Shown here: one piece after another, positions 1 to 11,560 of the stretch
Numbering within the stretch: the stretch's first letter is position 1
How the letters are laid out: each line of letters begins with the position of its first letter
Source of the DNA: Papilionanthe hookeriana x Papilionanthe teres
Taxonomy: Eukaryota > Streptophyta > Magnoliopsida > Asparagales > Orchidaceae
Direction of reading: 5' to 3'
DNA: 64,000 nucleotides
NCBI GenBank assembly: GCA_022702705.1
Contig: CM040439.1
Span: forward strand, 30,878,930 to 30,942,929
Notes under the pieces: model-generated
The model's input: the letters and a program-made list of their open reading frames with translations, nothing else
What the model was told of the DNA's origin: nothing
Database searches by the model: none
Made by a program: the position numbers and the translations under genes

Positions 1-400
1 TGAACGAGCATCAAACTCTTCGGGGTATGGTCTACCCTTCGGAATCGATGTTCGTTCTTTAGGCCGAGCCGGGGCTTCTCTCACCTGCTTGTTCCACCAT
101 TTGCTTAATGTCTTGTTCGCAGTGCTTGGACCACCGAGCCGAATCCCTCTTCTGTTGTACATCGACGGTGAACTCCCTTCTTTCATCTGTAACATTAATG
201 GTCTCTAGTTGGTTTGTTTCTGGGGGTGTTATTCGCGGTGATTGTGACTTTCCTTGAAGCAGGGGGCGAAGCTTTACCAGAGTACGGAGGAGGGGACCGA
301 AGCTTTGCGAGGATGGCCGGCTAGGGCTTCGCCTTGGCTCAGTTCCGCGAGAAAAGAAAAGGAGGGGCGGATGGTGCGTGAGGGAGATGAGGGTTAGGGA
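1..400 (-). pseudogene. Tat-like gag fragment and leader, cut by window edge
   Basis: The reverse complement of about 1-180 reads as capsid-type gag sequence. It contains REAPARPKERTSIPKGRPYP and then EEFD, matching REALARSKNGTSIRTGRPYP and EEFD in the gag of the giant element at about 44320-44225. No intact ORF is present. It belongs to the minus-strand element whose 5' LTR pieces lie at about 800-1214 and 8401-8510, because gag should follow the 5' LTR in that orientation. From about 180 to 400 the leader is purine-rich and unrecognised. The rest of the element is left of the window. Confidence 0.6.
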
Positions 401-800
401 TTTTAGTTTTTTTTTATTATTATTTATTTATTTTAAAATAATGTTTTAGTCAAATTTCGTCGATTCGGACAAATTTCGACCCCACACGAAACTATATCAA
501 AATTAGTGTCCTTCCTAGGTAATTTCGACGTTCCGGACGCAACGGCGCAGTCCGTTTCGTCATCCGGGGCTGTTTGGACAACCTCGTTATCAAAACGGAG
601 TCGAAAAAAAAGGTCGAATTTGGGGATTTCGCGATTAAATCGATTTGGTTGAAATTCAAGGTTGAGCTGGTAGCGATCGAATGTTGTGTTCAGTTTAGGG
701 GAGTGTGTCGAAGCGTTTAAAATTTAAATTGAGAAGAAAATGGCTAGCGTCGGGTCAATTTGGGTCAAATCGGAGCTTAGGGTCGGGCTTAGGTCAAAAT
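401..800 (-). other. unassigned junction sequence between gag remnant and LTR remnant
   Basis: This stretch has no ORF and no clear match to the other LTRs in the window. It sits between the gag fragment and recognisable LTR sequence that begins near 800. It is rich in CG and in 'ggtcaaat' / 'tcgaatt' motifs. It may be diverged 3' LTR plus leader of the same truncated element. Most of a 6-7 kb LTR is missing here, so a deletion lies in or beside it. Confidence 0.35.
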
Positions 801-1214
801 TGGGGTTTTTTTATGAAATCGGCTTAAATTGACAAAATTGGGCTGTGGTGTAGTTGAATAAAATGAAATTGAGAATATTTGGGATTTTCTGGGATTTTCT
901 GGGAATTTTTGGAATTTTTGGAATTTTGGGTTAAAAAGAGTATTTTGGGTATTTGGAGGTTATTTGGAGGGTATTGGGGTATTTTGGTGGGTTTAAGGTT
1001 TAGAATGTGTGTGAGAGTGTGATGTGGTGCAAGCTAGACCTCACCGAGACCGAGACCATCCAGGGTACTCCTAAGGCCGGAGAGTCACTATAGGAAACTC
1101 ATCCTTTAAACCTCCACATATTGGTCTTAACCCTCCAAGTGGCCTGGGGGTTTACAATCAAACATGTGGGGTTTGAAGGGAATCAAGAAATGTTTGGAAT
1201 TTCTAAGTGGTGGG
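800..1214 (-). mobile_element. Tat-like 5' LTR remnant, left part
   Basis: From about 800 the sequence matches, on the same strand and in the same order, parts of the giant element's LTR at about 33230-33490 and 33830-33975. Shared stretches are 'aaattgacaaaattgg', the 'gtattttgggtatttgga' tract and 'actcatcctttaaac'. Roughly 300 bp between these blocks is deleted. It continues after the solo LTR at 8406-8510, so both pieces are one LTR split by an insertion. The orientation is minus because its terminal TGTTGACC lies at 8510 on the reverse strand. Confidence 0.75.
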
Positions 1215-1216
1215 TG

Positions 1217-1241
1217 TTGACCTCATTTTTGATGAGGTCTT
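1217..1241 (+). repeat. LTR-terminal hairpin
   Basis: GACCTCAT-TTTTG-ATGAGGTC forms an 8-bp perfect stem with a 5-nt loop two bases inside the LTR end. The same hairpin ends the LTRs at 8510, 34100 and 53222 (reverse strand). A variant with a changed base pair starts LTR C at 25314. Confidence 0.7.
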
Positions 1242-3414
1242 CCTTTCTTCTTTTTAGTGCTTAGGATCTAGCCTTAGGCTTTTCCTTTGACTATCTTAGA
1301 GGACTAGAATTGGGACCCGCCTTTTAGAAATTCAAACCACTTCTAAACTCCCGCAAACTCCACAAACTTGACTATAGACCCCTAATCACCTAGAGGGTTG
1401 AAATCGAATATGGAAGTTTAAAGGATGAGTTCTATAGGACTCTTTGGCCTTAGGATCGCCTCAGGTGGCCCGGTCCAGTGAAGGGGCTGACTTACACTAC
1501 ACTTACACACTACATTTCCACACACTTCCTAAAACCACACCCATACCCAACTTGACCTCCGACTCATGTAGGTGATTCACATGGATGGTCCTTAACCCAC
1601 TAAGCCCTTGGTAAGAGGGTTAGGAACAACATAGTGAATGCCTCAAATGAGTCCTTTCATGGCTCATATGGGCTTGAAATGGCTTCATGGCTCAACCAAA
1701 ATGATTTCACCCCACTCAAATTCACCCAATCTTCAATTTCCCAAATTTTCAATTTTTGACCCCGGGACCCTACACCTACTAAACCTACCAAAACCCTGAA
1801 ATTACCCAAATTTTGGCAAAATTTCCAAATTACCTAAAATTTTCCAAAATCAATCCCAAACACCTCCACATCACTCAAATTGATCATCCATACCCAAAAA
1901 TACCAAAAATTCCAAGAAAACCTCCCAATACCCTCCAAATAACCCAAAATACCCTTCTTGGCCTAAAAATCCAAAAATTCAAAAAATTTCCAGAAAATTC
2001 CAGAAAATCCCAAATATTCCCAATTTCATTTTTTCCAACTACACCATGGGCCAATTTTGTCAATTTACCCTACTTTTGTCAAAACCCCAATTTGACCCAT
2101 TTTAATCCAAAGTGAACCCGATGTCAAACCAAACCTATCCAATTGACCCCAATTTTGGTCCAATTCAATTCTAAACTTCAATTCAACATTCCTAATACTA
2201 ATTTAGACCAAATCCAAGTCCAATTTGATTGACATTTGAATCCAATTTCACTTTTGACCTTAAAGACCAATTTTGACCCATGACCCAAACCTAACCCAAA
2301 TGAACCCAAACCCCAAAATCAAAGCCCAACCAAAGTCAAAACCTCTTTGAAACACTCCCATAAACACTTCTCAACAATAATTCTACATAAATTTCAACCC
2401 TAGCCCAACATTGGCCCAACTTGGCCCATTTGGACCTATATTGGCCCATTCACCAAAAGAATCCAAATCCAACCCAATTCAAGCCCAAACTACCCCAAAT
2501 TTGCTTCAAGTTATTCATGAAACATCCCTAAACCAAAACCAACAACTATTTGGCCCAAACTTCTACAAAAATTCCCATCCATGAACACATCCTTAAACTT
2601 AAAAGCCCACTTCCCTTAAACCTTCTTAAAAGCTCATTTCCTTGAAAATTCAAAAGCCCAAATCTACCCTAAAGCCCACATGACATCTCCATTTGTCATC
2701 CATTTAATTAAATCCATTACCTAAGTCCTAAAATCATCATTGAATTATCCCAAATGAAGCTTCATCCAAATTCCCATCAAATTACCAAAAAATTTCTTAA
2801 AACCCTTTTCATGAAACAAATCAACCTTTTCCCGAGCCAGAATGAAGCCATGAACAAGCCATTCTCAAGCCACATGAAGCCATGAGGGCTTTGACTTGTC
2901 ATTAGTCCATTTATGGCAAGAAGAGGGGGTTCTTTCTTAAACCTCCTTTAACCCTTTTTTACCTTAATCATGTCACACACTAAACCATGTTTAGCCACCT
3001 CATCATGGATGGAGACTTCACCACTCCTTCTAAGCTGACCTAAATGATTCCCTCAGCTCAAAATCGAGCTTGGAAGGGTGCACCAAGCCCAAAATGGTGG
3101 GTTGACCCAAACCAAGCCAAAGTGAGTCTTCTCCCATTCCATTTAAATCAAACTCCTTTACACATGTCAAACCTCGATTGCCTACACTAAACCCCAGCCA
3201 CGACCCACCTGACGAAGATGGTGACCATTGCTGGCCGGCCGGCCACCGGGCCGCCGGAAAACACCATGGCCGAGAGCTCGCATGTGAGCCAACATTGAAA
3301 TTCTCACTTGCTGAGGCTGCCCCATGCCTAGTGGTCACCATGGCTGATCTTCTCCTCACCGGAAGCGGTCGATCCCAAGCCCTAACTCCCTCTGAGAGGC
3401 CTTCCACCCTCTCC

Positions 3415-3422
3415 TATTTAAA
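3415..3422 (+). promoter_or_regulatory. predicted TATA box of solo LTR
   Basis: CCTATTTAAACTCC sits about 2.2 kb into the LTR in a C-rich context. It is conserved at the same place in both giant LTRs, where it lies on the reverse strand at 32242-32249 and 51360-51367. It probably marks the U3/R boundary, leaving roughly 5 kb of R-U5. No transcript evidence is available. Confidence 0.5.
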
Positions 3423-3840
3423 CTCCACCCCTCTCGGCCATGAGGGGGGCTAAAACAAAAACCTTAAGGAAACTCTGCCAAAATCACTCCAGATCACTCT
3501 CTACACATAGAGCACCTGATCCTCACTGAATTCCAGCCCCAATTCCTTCTAGCGAGCCCGATTTTGAGCTCGAACTTTAGCCAAAAACCAGGACACTTCT
3601 CCACAGTGAGCCAATTCCCAAATTGATTGGCTCTACACCTTCACCGGACCGAGGAAGGTGTCCACCACCAAAAGCCCCATCTCCGAGGCCACCCGGTTGC
3701 TCCGACCTCCGAAGCTTTGTGATCGGGCTTGGTCGAAATCATATCCGGACGATTCACCGGACCGGGAGACTTCATCCGGAGCTTGCGGGACCCGATCGAA
3801 GGTGCAACAACTCTCGGATTGAAGCCACACTTCTCCGAGC

Positions 3841-3850
3841 CAAGGTATGA
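3841..3850 (+). other. conserved 5' splice-donor-like site in LTR leader
   Basis: CAAG|GTATGA matches the plant splice-donor consensus. It lies about 430 nt downstream of the TATA-like box. The same site is on the reverse strand at 31820-31811 and 50940-50931 in the giant LTRs. Diverged versions are at 53361 (AAGGTATGG) and 63172 (AAGGTATTA). Use as a leader-intron donor is inference. Confidence 0.4.
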
Positions 3851-4009
3851 GCTAACTCTTCATCCCGAGCTTCGAAGATTCTCTATTTCAAATGCCTTAG
3901 TTCCAATGCATGTTAGCCGTATAGATGTGTTCGTCTCTTCGAGACGAATCCATAGAAGCATAAGAACATGAAAATCCATTGAGTATCGAGTGAGATATTA
4001 GGGATTTAG

Positions 4010-4225
4010 TGTGGACGGCTATCGGGTGAGGACACTTGGGGACGATGAACGGATGCCGTCCATTCAATACACGCGCGGACGAACGGCTCGGATGGCGTCG
4101 GACCGGGAAACGGTGCGAGAACCGCGGGGCCGGGCTGCCGACTCAAGTGGCGGCGTCGAATGGGAGCGCGCCGCGTGGCCTTCGGAGTCGCTGAGGATGC
4201 GGCGGCGCCGCGTGGATAAATAGAA
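4010..4225 (+). other. GC-rich island within LTR
   Basis: About 200 bp of CG-dense sequence stands out from the AT-rich LTR just downstream of the donor-like site. The equivalents in the giant LTRs are 31440-31660 and 50560-50770. ORFs across it lack any family signature and appear on both strands, so it is treated as non-coding. Looser equivalents with retained 'ggggacga' lie in LTR C near 53550 and LTR D near 63370. Confidence 0.5.
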
Positions 4226-6044
4226 AATTAGGGTATTTTTTTATTTATTTAATTCCCTAAACTTCAAAAATCCATATCTTTGTGTAGAAAAATCACAAAA
4301 ATAAAATAAAAATACCCTCTTGCTCGAGTGAACGAGAGGAGAATAATGTGAAAAAGAAATCACTTAATTTCATTAAGTATTTTATTTTTTATGATTTATT
4401 TACTCTCTGCATACATTTAATTCTCCATGCATGTATACAATTCACCATGGCATGAGACCATAGGGCTTTTGAAGCCTCGAACTTGGGAACATTCCCTGAA
4501 TTTTCCAAGGTCGGAGGCCATCTCGTGAAAAGTTATTTATTTTTCAAATGCATGTTGCTGTTTTGAGTATTTTAATTCCAAAAATTAGCATGTTGTGAAA
4601 TAAATTCTAGAAATATTTGGTGATGTTCCTTATGACCAGAGAACTCTAGGAAAAATAGGACTTGAGTTAATTCACTCGGATTAACCCTAATTGGCTTAAA
4701 CACCCAAAATAGGTATTTAATTAATTAGAGTTAACCAGGCATCAAATTGACTTGAAATCAATTCTCCACTGACCTTTAGGATCAGAGGAATCTACCATAA
4801 AAATTTGAGGTCAATTGGACTTGGTTAGCCCCACTAATTGGGTTGATTAAGTCACTTAGCCATTTTAAACTTTAAAAATTCATAACTTTTAAAATACTTT
4901 TCAAAAATTCACCAAATTGGTTTTGGAGCCTCTCTGATATCAGGGGAACCTAAGAAAATTAAAATTTCAATTTTCTAAAAAAGTTAATTTTTAATAATAT
5001 TTTAATATTTTTAATAATTAAAAATAATAAAAATCACAAAAATAATAAAATTCACCAAAATGTCACATTTTGAATTTTAATCACTTAGGAACAAATCCCA
5101 CATTTTTCCTAGGTCTATTTAGTGAGATATTGAATTTTAAAGCCCTAGGGTAATTTTAAAATAAAAAAAAAAAATGTATTTTCTAGCATTTTCACTAAAA
5201 TAATTATTATAAATCATAGAAAAATCAGAAAATTGCAAAATTTGATTCTCTGGTTTCCTTGATATCAGAGAGATTTTTAAAAAATATAAAATTCATTTTT
5301 CAACATTTATTTTATTTTTAAATTAATTAACACTCCAAAACCCAAAATAATTATAATAAAAATAATATAATTCAAAAAATCACCAAAATTAGTCCAAGTG
5401 GTCCTCTGGTCATTAGGAATGTCCCCTAATTTTCTTAAGGACAGAAACTTTCCCTTGGTCATGTTATCAAATTTCCCTTGAAAATCTCTATTTTCTACTA
5501 AAAATAATTATATAAATAAATTAAATACAGAAAAATCACTTTTTCTCCTCTCATGTCTTTATTGACATATGAGTGAAGTCACATAAAAATTTCAAGTTCA
5601 TTTGAATTCAATTTAGTGAGTTATGAAATTATTAAGCTTAAGGGGTAAAATGGTAATTAAACTTTCAACCCTTAATTAAAACTTTAGGTTTAAAAAAAAT
5701 CAACAAGTAAAATATTTGATCTTAATCTGGTTTGGATGATTGAAATTTAAATAATTAAAGGGTAGAAACTCATTAAACATTTTTAAAAAAAAAATGATTA
5801 AACTTTAATTAAATAATAGATTAAATTTGGAAGAATAATAAAATTGGAATTATTAAAATAAGGGATATTTATTAGGAAGAGATTTATTCTTTAATTTAAA
5901 AATCCCTAAAATAATTATATCATTAATACTCAATTTTTAATTAAAATGATAACTCAAATTCAAAATATTAAAAGACTTAATCATTAAACTAAAATTAAAT
6001 TATTAAACTCTTTCAAAAATTTCAATTAAAATTAAAGATAAAAC

Positions 6045-6300
6045 TTAATTAAAAATTAAATTAAAATTAAATTAAATAATTGAATTAAATCAAATTAAAA
6101 CAAATTAAATTAAATTAAATTAAATTAAAATTAAATTAAATTAATTAAATTAAATTAAATTAAATTAAATTGAATTTAAATTAAATTAAATTAAATTAAA
6201 CAATTAAATTAAATTAAATTAAATAATTAAAATTAAATTAAATTAAATTAAACAATTAAATTAAATTAAATTAAATTAAAACTCAAATAAATTAAATTGA
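6045..6300 (+). repeat. TTAAA pentanucleotide-type microsatellite
   Basis: The tract is a run of AAATT/TTAAA units with a few single-base variants. The same tract is present on the opposite strand in the giant LTRs at about 29400-29640 and 48560-48745. Confidence 0.85.
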
Positions 6301-8405
6301 ATTAAATATAACATCACCTAAGACATAAAAGAAATTAAATATAAAGCGACTTGAACAACTATTCTAAATTTAAACTTTTTAACTTAAACGAATCATTTGA
6401 ATACTAATTTACCCTTGAAAGCTTTGATTATTATAACTCCTAAATGAAACATTAAATGAAGTGTTACTTCACTCATAGGATATTCGAATGTCACTAGTTC
6501 ATTGAAGCGAAATTAATAAAACTTGAAAACCTCGGACGATTGATTCATTTACATAATTAAATTTATTTGGACTTAAAATAATCCCGAAATATTGAAAAGA
6601 TGTTTAAGATTCTTCTTAAGCACTTCCTCGATATGATAGGATATTTATAAGAACAATTGGATTTAATTGTTCTTTGATGAAGAAAATCGTCTTGAACAAA
6701 AACACAAAGAACTCAGACGTCATAGGAAATGACTAAGTATAGGATTAGGAATTTGGTAGAAAACCATAACCTTTCCCTTAGCTTTACCTAGGAACTTGCT
6801 TAAATATGCTTAATTGTGTTTTAAGTGCGGTTTGGGATGACGGGAAGACCCTCAAGGTACGCTTTTATTTTATTTTATTGCGATTTACTTTCTTGCGATT
6901 TACTTTATTGCAAATGCATTTATTTTTCTTGCATGATAAACAAGCGTTGCATGAAAACCCACACCTTTAGGATAGACCCTAAAGCTGAAACCAAAACTAA
7001 GTTAAAAGTCATTGCAAGATAAAATTCACCGCCACGACATTTCAAAATATAAAACAACTCAAAATTTAATCACGAAACGAAACACAAAACTACAATTGCA
7101 ACTAAACTAAAACGTCCTGTTGGATGATCGGGAATACCTCGGATGATGTAACCTACGTGTTGCTAACGGGATTTCCGCGGTCTAAATGAAAGTGTGGAAC
7201 TCATTCGGTTGAGTTTAGCAAATTCATACGGACTAAGTGAATCCGATAAAAATAATGATGCGGAAGGATGGAACCGTGGGATCTTAACCGGTGTCGTTAT
7301 AATCAACTTTAAGATTTGTTTTAAATAAAACATAAAAAACACACGGAAATTAAGATTTTCTCTAAACCAAAACACTTTTCTCGACTCTCGATTTATGATT
7401 TCTAAAACTAAACCTCCGCGACGACAAGGAGCTCGGAGCATGGTGGGTAGCACGACCATCGTCATCGGCGAAACACGAGTCTACTTCAGCAAAACTTTCC
7501 TAGAATTAAAACAACCGAAGCCATAGGACTTCGAGGTAGCTTGCATAGTGCGACATAAATCCTCAACTCTTCGTTAGGCATTTGCATTGCAAATTAAGCC
7601 CTAGCAGGTCTTAGGATTCCGAGGTAGTCGTCCGATACGACAATAAACCCTCACATCTTCTAAGTTATTTGTTTGATTTTATCATACAAATATAAGCCCT
7701 AATTAATTGAAATTGGCGAGATTGAAATATCGAATAAACATTAGGACTTTCCTAAATTCAAGACGAACAATAGGATAGTCGGGAAATTATCGAAGTTCAC
7801 TTCGAATCGGTGATTTCTCCTACCTCTCTTCCTTTGGATTCACAAAACAAAATGTTCCAAAATTTGATCCATTCCCTATTGAAATTCCAAAATTCGATCT
7901 TTGAAAACCTTAAACTTTGAAATTCTTGAGAGCGGAATTATTGGTTATTATCGAGAGTTTTCTTAGGTGATTCCCGTCACTTAAGATGTAATTAACTATA
8001 GGGGCTTGCCCTTATAGGGAATTTTAAAGAACCCGGAGTAATATAAACCACTGTTTATTGTTTTCATATTAAGCGGGAAACTTGTCGGCTTATAAAATTG
8101 GTTCGCGGACCAAACGGATGTCACTAATCTTCTAGTTTATTTAATCGAGCCCCACCATCGAGCGGTGTATCATCCTTAGGGATAGATACACGGTTTGTGG
8201 TGCGGTGCTCGTTTATATAAACTATTTGGGATGTGAGATCGGTTTAATCTCATATCTTAAAACCTTCGAATTTAAAATTATTTTCAAAATCAAATACTAC
8301 TTTTCAAATTATTTATTTTAATTAAATTAAAAATTCGTCAGATGATTTACGGTAGGCGACCCCTCTTCAAAATAAAACACGACCTAAAAATATGCCGACA
8401 GTGGG

Positions 8406-8510
8406 TCCCATTTCTAGTCCTCTAGGATTAGTCAAAGGAAAAGCCTAAGGCTAGATCCTAAGGACTAAGAAGAGAGAAAAGACAATACCTCATCAAAAAT
8501 GAGGTCAACA
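8406..8510 (-). mobile_element. Tat-like 5' LTR remnant, terminal part
   Basis: Its reverse complement starts TGTTGACCTCATTTTTGATG and runs through 'cttaggatctagccttagg', matching the first ~105 bp of the other Tat-like LTRs. Joined across the GTGGG duplication it continues the LTR at 800-1214. Its outer end directly abuts gag sequence of Athila-like element A, so this minus-strand element inserted into element A; the other junction would be left of the window. Confidence 0.85.
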
Positions 8511-9830
8511 AGCTGCTAATTCTTTTGAGCTTAAACCTGCTATTATCCAAATGGTGTCTAATAATCAGTTTGGGGGAGCAACAACTGAAGCTCTTAATTT
8601 GCATCTTGCTAATTTTCTAGAGTTGTGTGCTTATTTTAAATATGATCGTGTTTCAGATGATCTTTATTAGACTTAGACTTTTTTCTTTCTCATTAATGGA
8701 TAAAGCTAAAATATGGTTACATTCGTTAACACCTGGATCAGTTAGAACTTGGGGTGAACTGTCACAAAAATTCCTTGCTAAATATTTTCCACCATCTAAG
8801 ACTGCTAAGTTGAGAAATGATATTACATCTTTTTGTCAGTTTGAAGGGGAATCAATATATGAAGCATGAGAAAGATTTAAAGATCTCCTCAGGAAATGTC
8901 CACATCATTCGATACCAGATTAGTTAATAATTTAAACTTTTTTATAATGAATTAGTTGTATCTCTTAGATCAATCACCGATGCTGCTGCTGGTGGGTCAT
9001 TAATGTCTAAACCCTTTTTCTGATGCTTATGCTTTAATTGAAGAAATGACTACTAATAATTTTCAATGGCCTTCTGAAAGGTTAAATCCTAAAAAGGTTG
9101 CTAACGTTCTTGAAATTGATGCTTTTACAATGTTAGCAAATCAAGTTGCTGCTGTTTCAAGGAAGATATACCAATTTGGGATGAATTTTTCTCAGCCACA
9201 TTCCATGATTGAAAAAAAATCATTAGGCCAAATGGTTGATTCTTATTCTTCACCAGAAACTTTGAATGCCATAAGCAAGCCTAATAACCAATATTCCAAT
9301 TATTATAACCCAGGTTGGATGAATCATCCAAATTTTAACTGGAATACCAATAATCAGGGTGGTGTTAATCAACAATGGGGGAACCACCAAGTAAACGTAT
9401 TGGGGAATTAGAAGAACCAAGGAAATAATAATAATAATAAAATAACTTATCCTTCAGGTTATAACAATGCTTTACAATTAAAGGAGAAGAAGTTGTCTAT
9501 TGAAGAAGTGGTGTCAAATTTGGGAAATCAATTACAAATACAAGGAGCTACCATCAGAAATATTGAAAATCAATTGGGACAAATTGCAAATGCCTTAAGT
9601 AATAGATCCCAAAGAATGCTTCCAAGTAATACTAAAGTAAATCCAAGAGAAAAGAATAAAGAACAAGTAAAAGCAATTCAACTGAGAAGTGGAAGAGAAT
9701 TGAAAGATAGAGTTCAAAAAGAAACTGAAGTAAAGAAAGAAGAGATTGAAGAACCAAAAGAGGATGATCCGAAAGGTTTGGAAAGACCCGTATCTCCACC
9801 AAAGTTGATTTAGAAAAACCACCACCTCCA
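8511..9830 (+). pseudogene. gag: Athila-type gag (element A)
   Basis: Capsid polyprotein of an Athila-like element, broken by at least three stops or frameshifts. The reading starts inside the protein with NSFELKPAIIQMVSNNQFGG, then in a shifted frame LRLFSFSLMDKAKIWLHSL, TWGELSQKFLAKYFPPSKTA and ITSFCQFEGESIYEA. These are core capsid motifs of this family. Later blocks contain a Tyr/Asn-rich region (YNPGWMNHPNFNW) at about 9300-9345. A helical stretch at about 9493-9620 (IRNIENQLGQIANALS) follows. A charged Lys/Glu-rich linker leads towards protease. Gag would form the particle that packages the RNA. An (AAT)n microsatellite at about 9424-9442 lies in a frame break. Confidence 0.85.
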
Positions 9831-9849
9831 TTTCCTCAGAGACTTCATC

Positions 9850-10544
9850 AACAAAAGTTGGATAAGCAATTTTCAAAATTCAGATATTTAAGCTTACTAT
9901 TAATATTCCATTTGCTGAAGCCTTAGAACAAATGCCAAGCTATGTGAAATTTATGAAGGATATTCTTAACAAGAAAAGGAAGTTTGAAGATAATGAGACT
10001 GTTGCACTTAGTGATGAGTGCAGTGCAATGATTCAAAAAAGCTTCCTGAAAAGCTTAAATATCCTGGTAGTTTCACAATTCCATGCGCAATCGGAGACAT
10101 ATTCTATGGAAAAGCTTTATGTGATTTGGGTGCAAGCATTAACCTTATGCCTCTATCAATATTCAAAAGACTAGGACTAAGAGAAATAACCCCAACTACT
10201 GTAACTCTGCAATTAGCAGATCGTTCGATCACATATCCTAAAGGAGTTATAGAAGATGTTTTGGTTAAAGTGGATCCATTTATTTTTTCTAAATTGATTT
10301 CATTGTGTTAGATATGGAGGAAGATAAAGAGATACCTATAATTTTGGGAAGACCTTTCCTAGCTACAGGCCGAGCCATGATAGATGTGCAAAAAGGGGAA
10401 TTAACGATGAAGGTTAATGATCAGACTGTTACATTTAATATTTCAAAATCGATGAAATATCCTAATAAAGGTAAAGAAGATGAATGTTATAGGATGGATG
10501 TTATCAAATATTTAAGTGAATGTCATTTCAAGTTAACTTATTAA
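9850..10544 (+). pseudogene. Athila-type aspartic protease (element A)
   Basis: Retropepsin domain that would cleave Gag-Pol. It is preceded by the linker segment PSYVKFMKDILNKKRKFED. The catalytic motif D-L-G-A-S is at about 10123-10137, inside ALCDLGASINLMPLSIFK. The flap-like and C-terminal motif IPIILGRPFLATGRAMIDV follows at about 10335. The domain is split over three short frames (about 9932-10174, 10018-10311 and 10305-10544), so frameshifts separate linker, active site and C-terminal part. The catalytic Asp is intact but the protein cannot be made as one chain. Confidence 0.85.
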
Positions 10545-10768
10545 GAGAAATTTGAAAGAGAAGAATTAGAACATAAGTAAGAAGAGGAGTTATTTGATTC
10601 TGAAGATTTTGAAGAGGAAGTTTTAAAGTTTGTTCGTGAAAGTTTTGAATTATTGGATTTGACTGAAAAAGATGAATCTTATGGTCCATCAATTGAAAAA
10701 CCTTCTGAACTTGAGTTAAAAATGCTTTCTGATAATTTGAAGTATGTTTTTTAGGTGAATCCTCAACC
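10545..10768 (+). other. acidic protease-RT spacer (element A)
   Basis: This stretch carries in-frame Glu/Asp-rich coding remnants, including EKPSELELK, between protease and RT. It has several stops. The counterpart in element B keeps PSIEKS at about 25090-25060. Confidence 0.5.
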
Positions 10769-11560
10769 TTGCCAGTTATAATTTACGCTCAATTAACTGA
10801 AAAAGAAGAAGAGAGTTTTCTTAAAATTTTGAAAAAGCACAAGAAAGCCTTTGGATGGACAATTGCTGATATTAAAGAAATCAGTCCTTCAATTTGTATG
10901 CACAAAATTCTTATGGAAGATAATTGTAAATCGCGAGCTGATCCCCAAAGGAGATTAAATCCTGTCATGAAAGACGTTGTTAAGAAAGAAATTTTAAAAT
11001 GGTTGGATGCTGGAATTATCTACCCTATTTCAGATAGTGCATGGATTAGTCCTATTCACTCTGTTCCTAAGAAAGGAGGAGTGATCATGTATCGTTAATG
11101 AAAAGAATGAAATAATACCAACAAGACAAGTTACGGGGTGGTGAATATGCATTGATTATAAAAAATTAAATCTTGCCACAAGGAAAGATCACTTTCCACT
11201 CCATTTCCGGATCGAATGTTGGATAGTAGCTGTTGGGCATAAATACTTTTGTTTTCTGGATGGATATACTGGTTATCACCAAATTTAAATTGCTCCTGAG
11301 GATCAAGAGAAAACTACGTTTACCAGTCCTTACGGTACGTTTGCTTTTTGAAGAATGCTCTTTGGTTTATGTAATGCCCCTGCTACATTTCAGAGATGTA
11401 TGATGGCTATTGTTTGTGATTTAATTGAAAAATAGATTGAAGTTTTTATGGATGACTTTTTAGTATTTGGAATTTTGTTTGAATCATGTTTAGCTAAACA
11501 TTTATCTAAGGTTTTAAAACGCTATGAAGAAACTAATTTAGTCCTTAACTGAGAAAAATG
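10769..11560 (+). pseudogene. Athila-type reverse transcriptase (element A)
   Basis: RT domain of pol. The N-terminal part (10769-11098) reads KKHKKAFGWTIADIKEISPS then LNPVMKDVVKKEILKWLDAG and WISPIHSVPKKGG, typical of Ty3/gypsy RT. A frame break follows. Later blocks include IDYKKLNLATRKDHFPL at about 11151 and FGLCNAPATFQRCM at about 11362. The catalytic F-M-D-D-F version of Y-x-D-D is at about 11446-11460. Several stops and shifts interrupt it. The metal-binding Asp pair is still readable. Confidence 0.87.

Larger units (their letters stand above)
1215..8400 (+). mobile_element. solo LTR of a Tat/Ogre-like element (7.19 kb)
   Basis: It starts TGTTGACCTC and ends TATGCCGACA, the same termini as both LTRs of the giant element. 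It is flanked by a perfect 5-bp target-site duplication GTGGG at 1210-1214 and 8401-8405. No PBS, PPT or coding region lies between, so it is a solo LTR left by LTR-LTR recombination. Internal order matches the giant LTRs along the whole length: TATA-like box near 3415, splice-donor-like CAAGGTATGA at 3841, GC-rich island 4010-4225, long AT-rich body and TTAAA-type repeat near 6050-6300. It inserted into an older LTR of the same family in opposite orientation. Short ORFs inside have no family features. Confidence 0.9.

Noticed and set aside
6045..6300. Possible telomere- or centromere-type repeat
   Set aside because: The unit is TTAAA/AAATT, not the plant telomere TTTAGGG, and it is short and confined to LTRs of one family.
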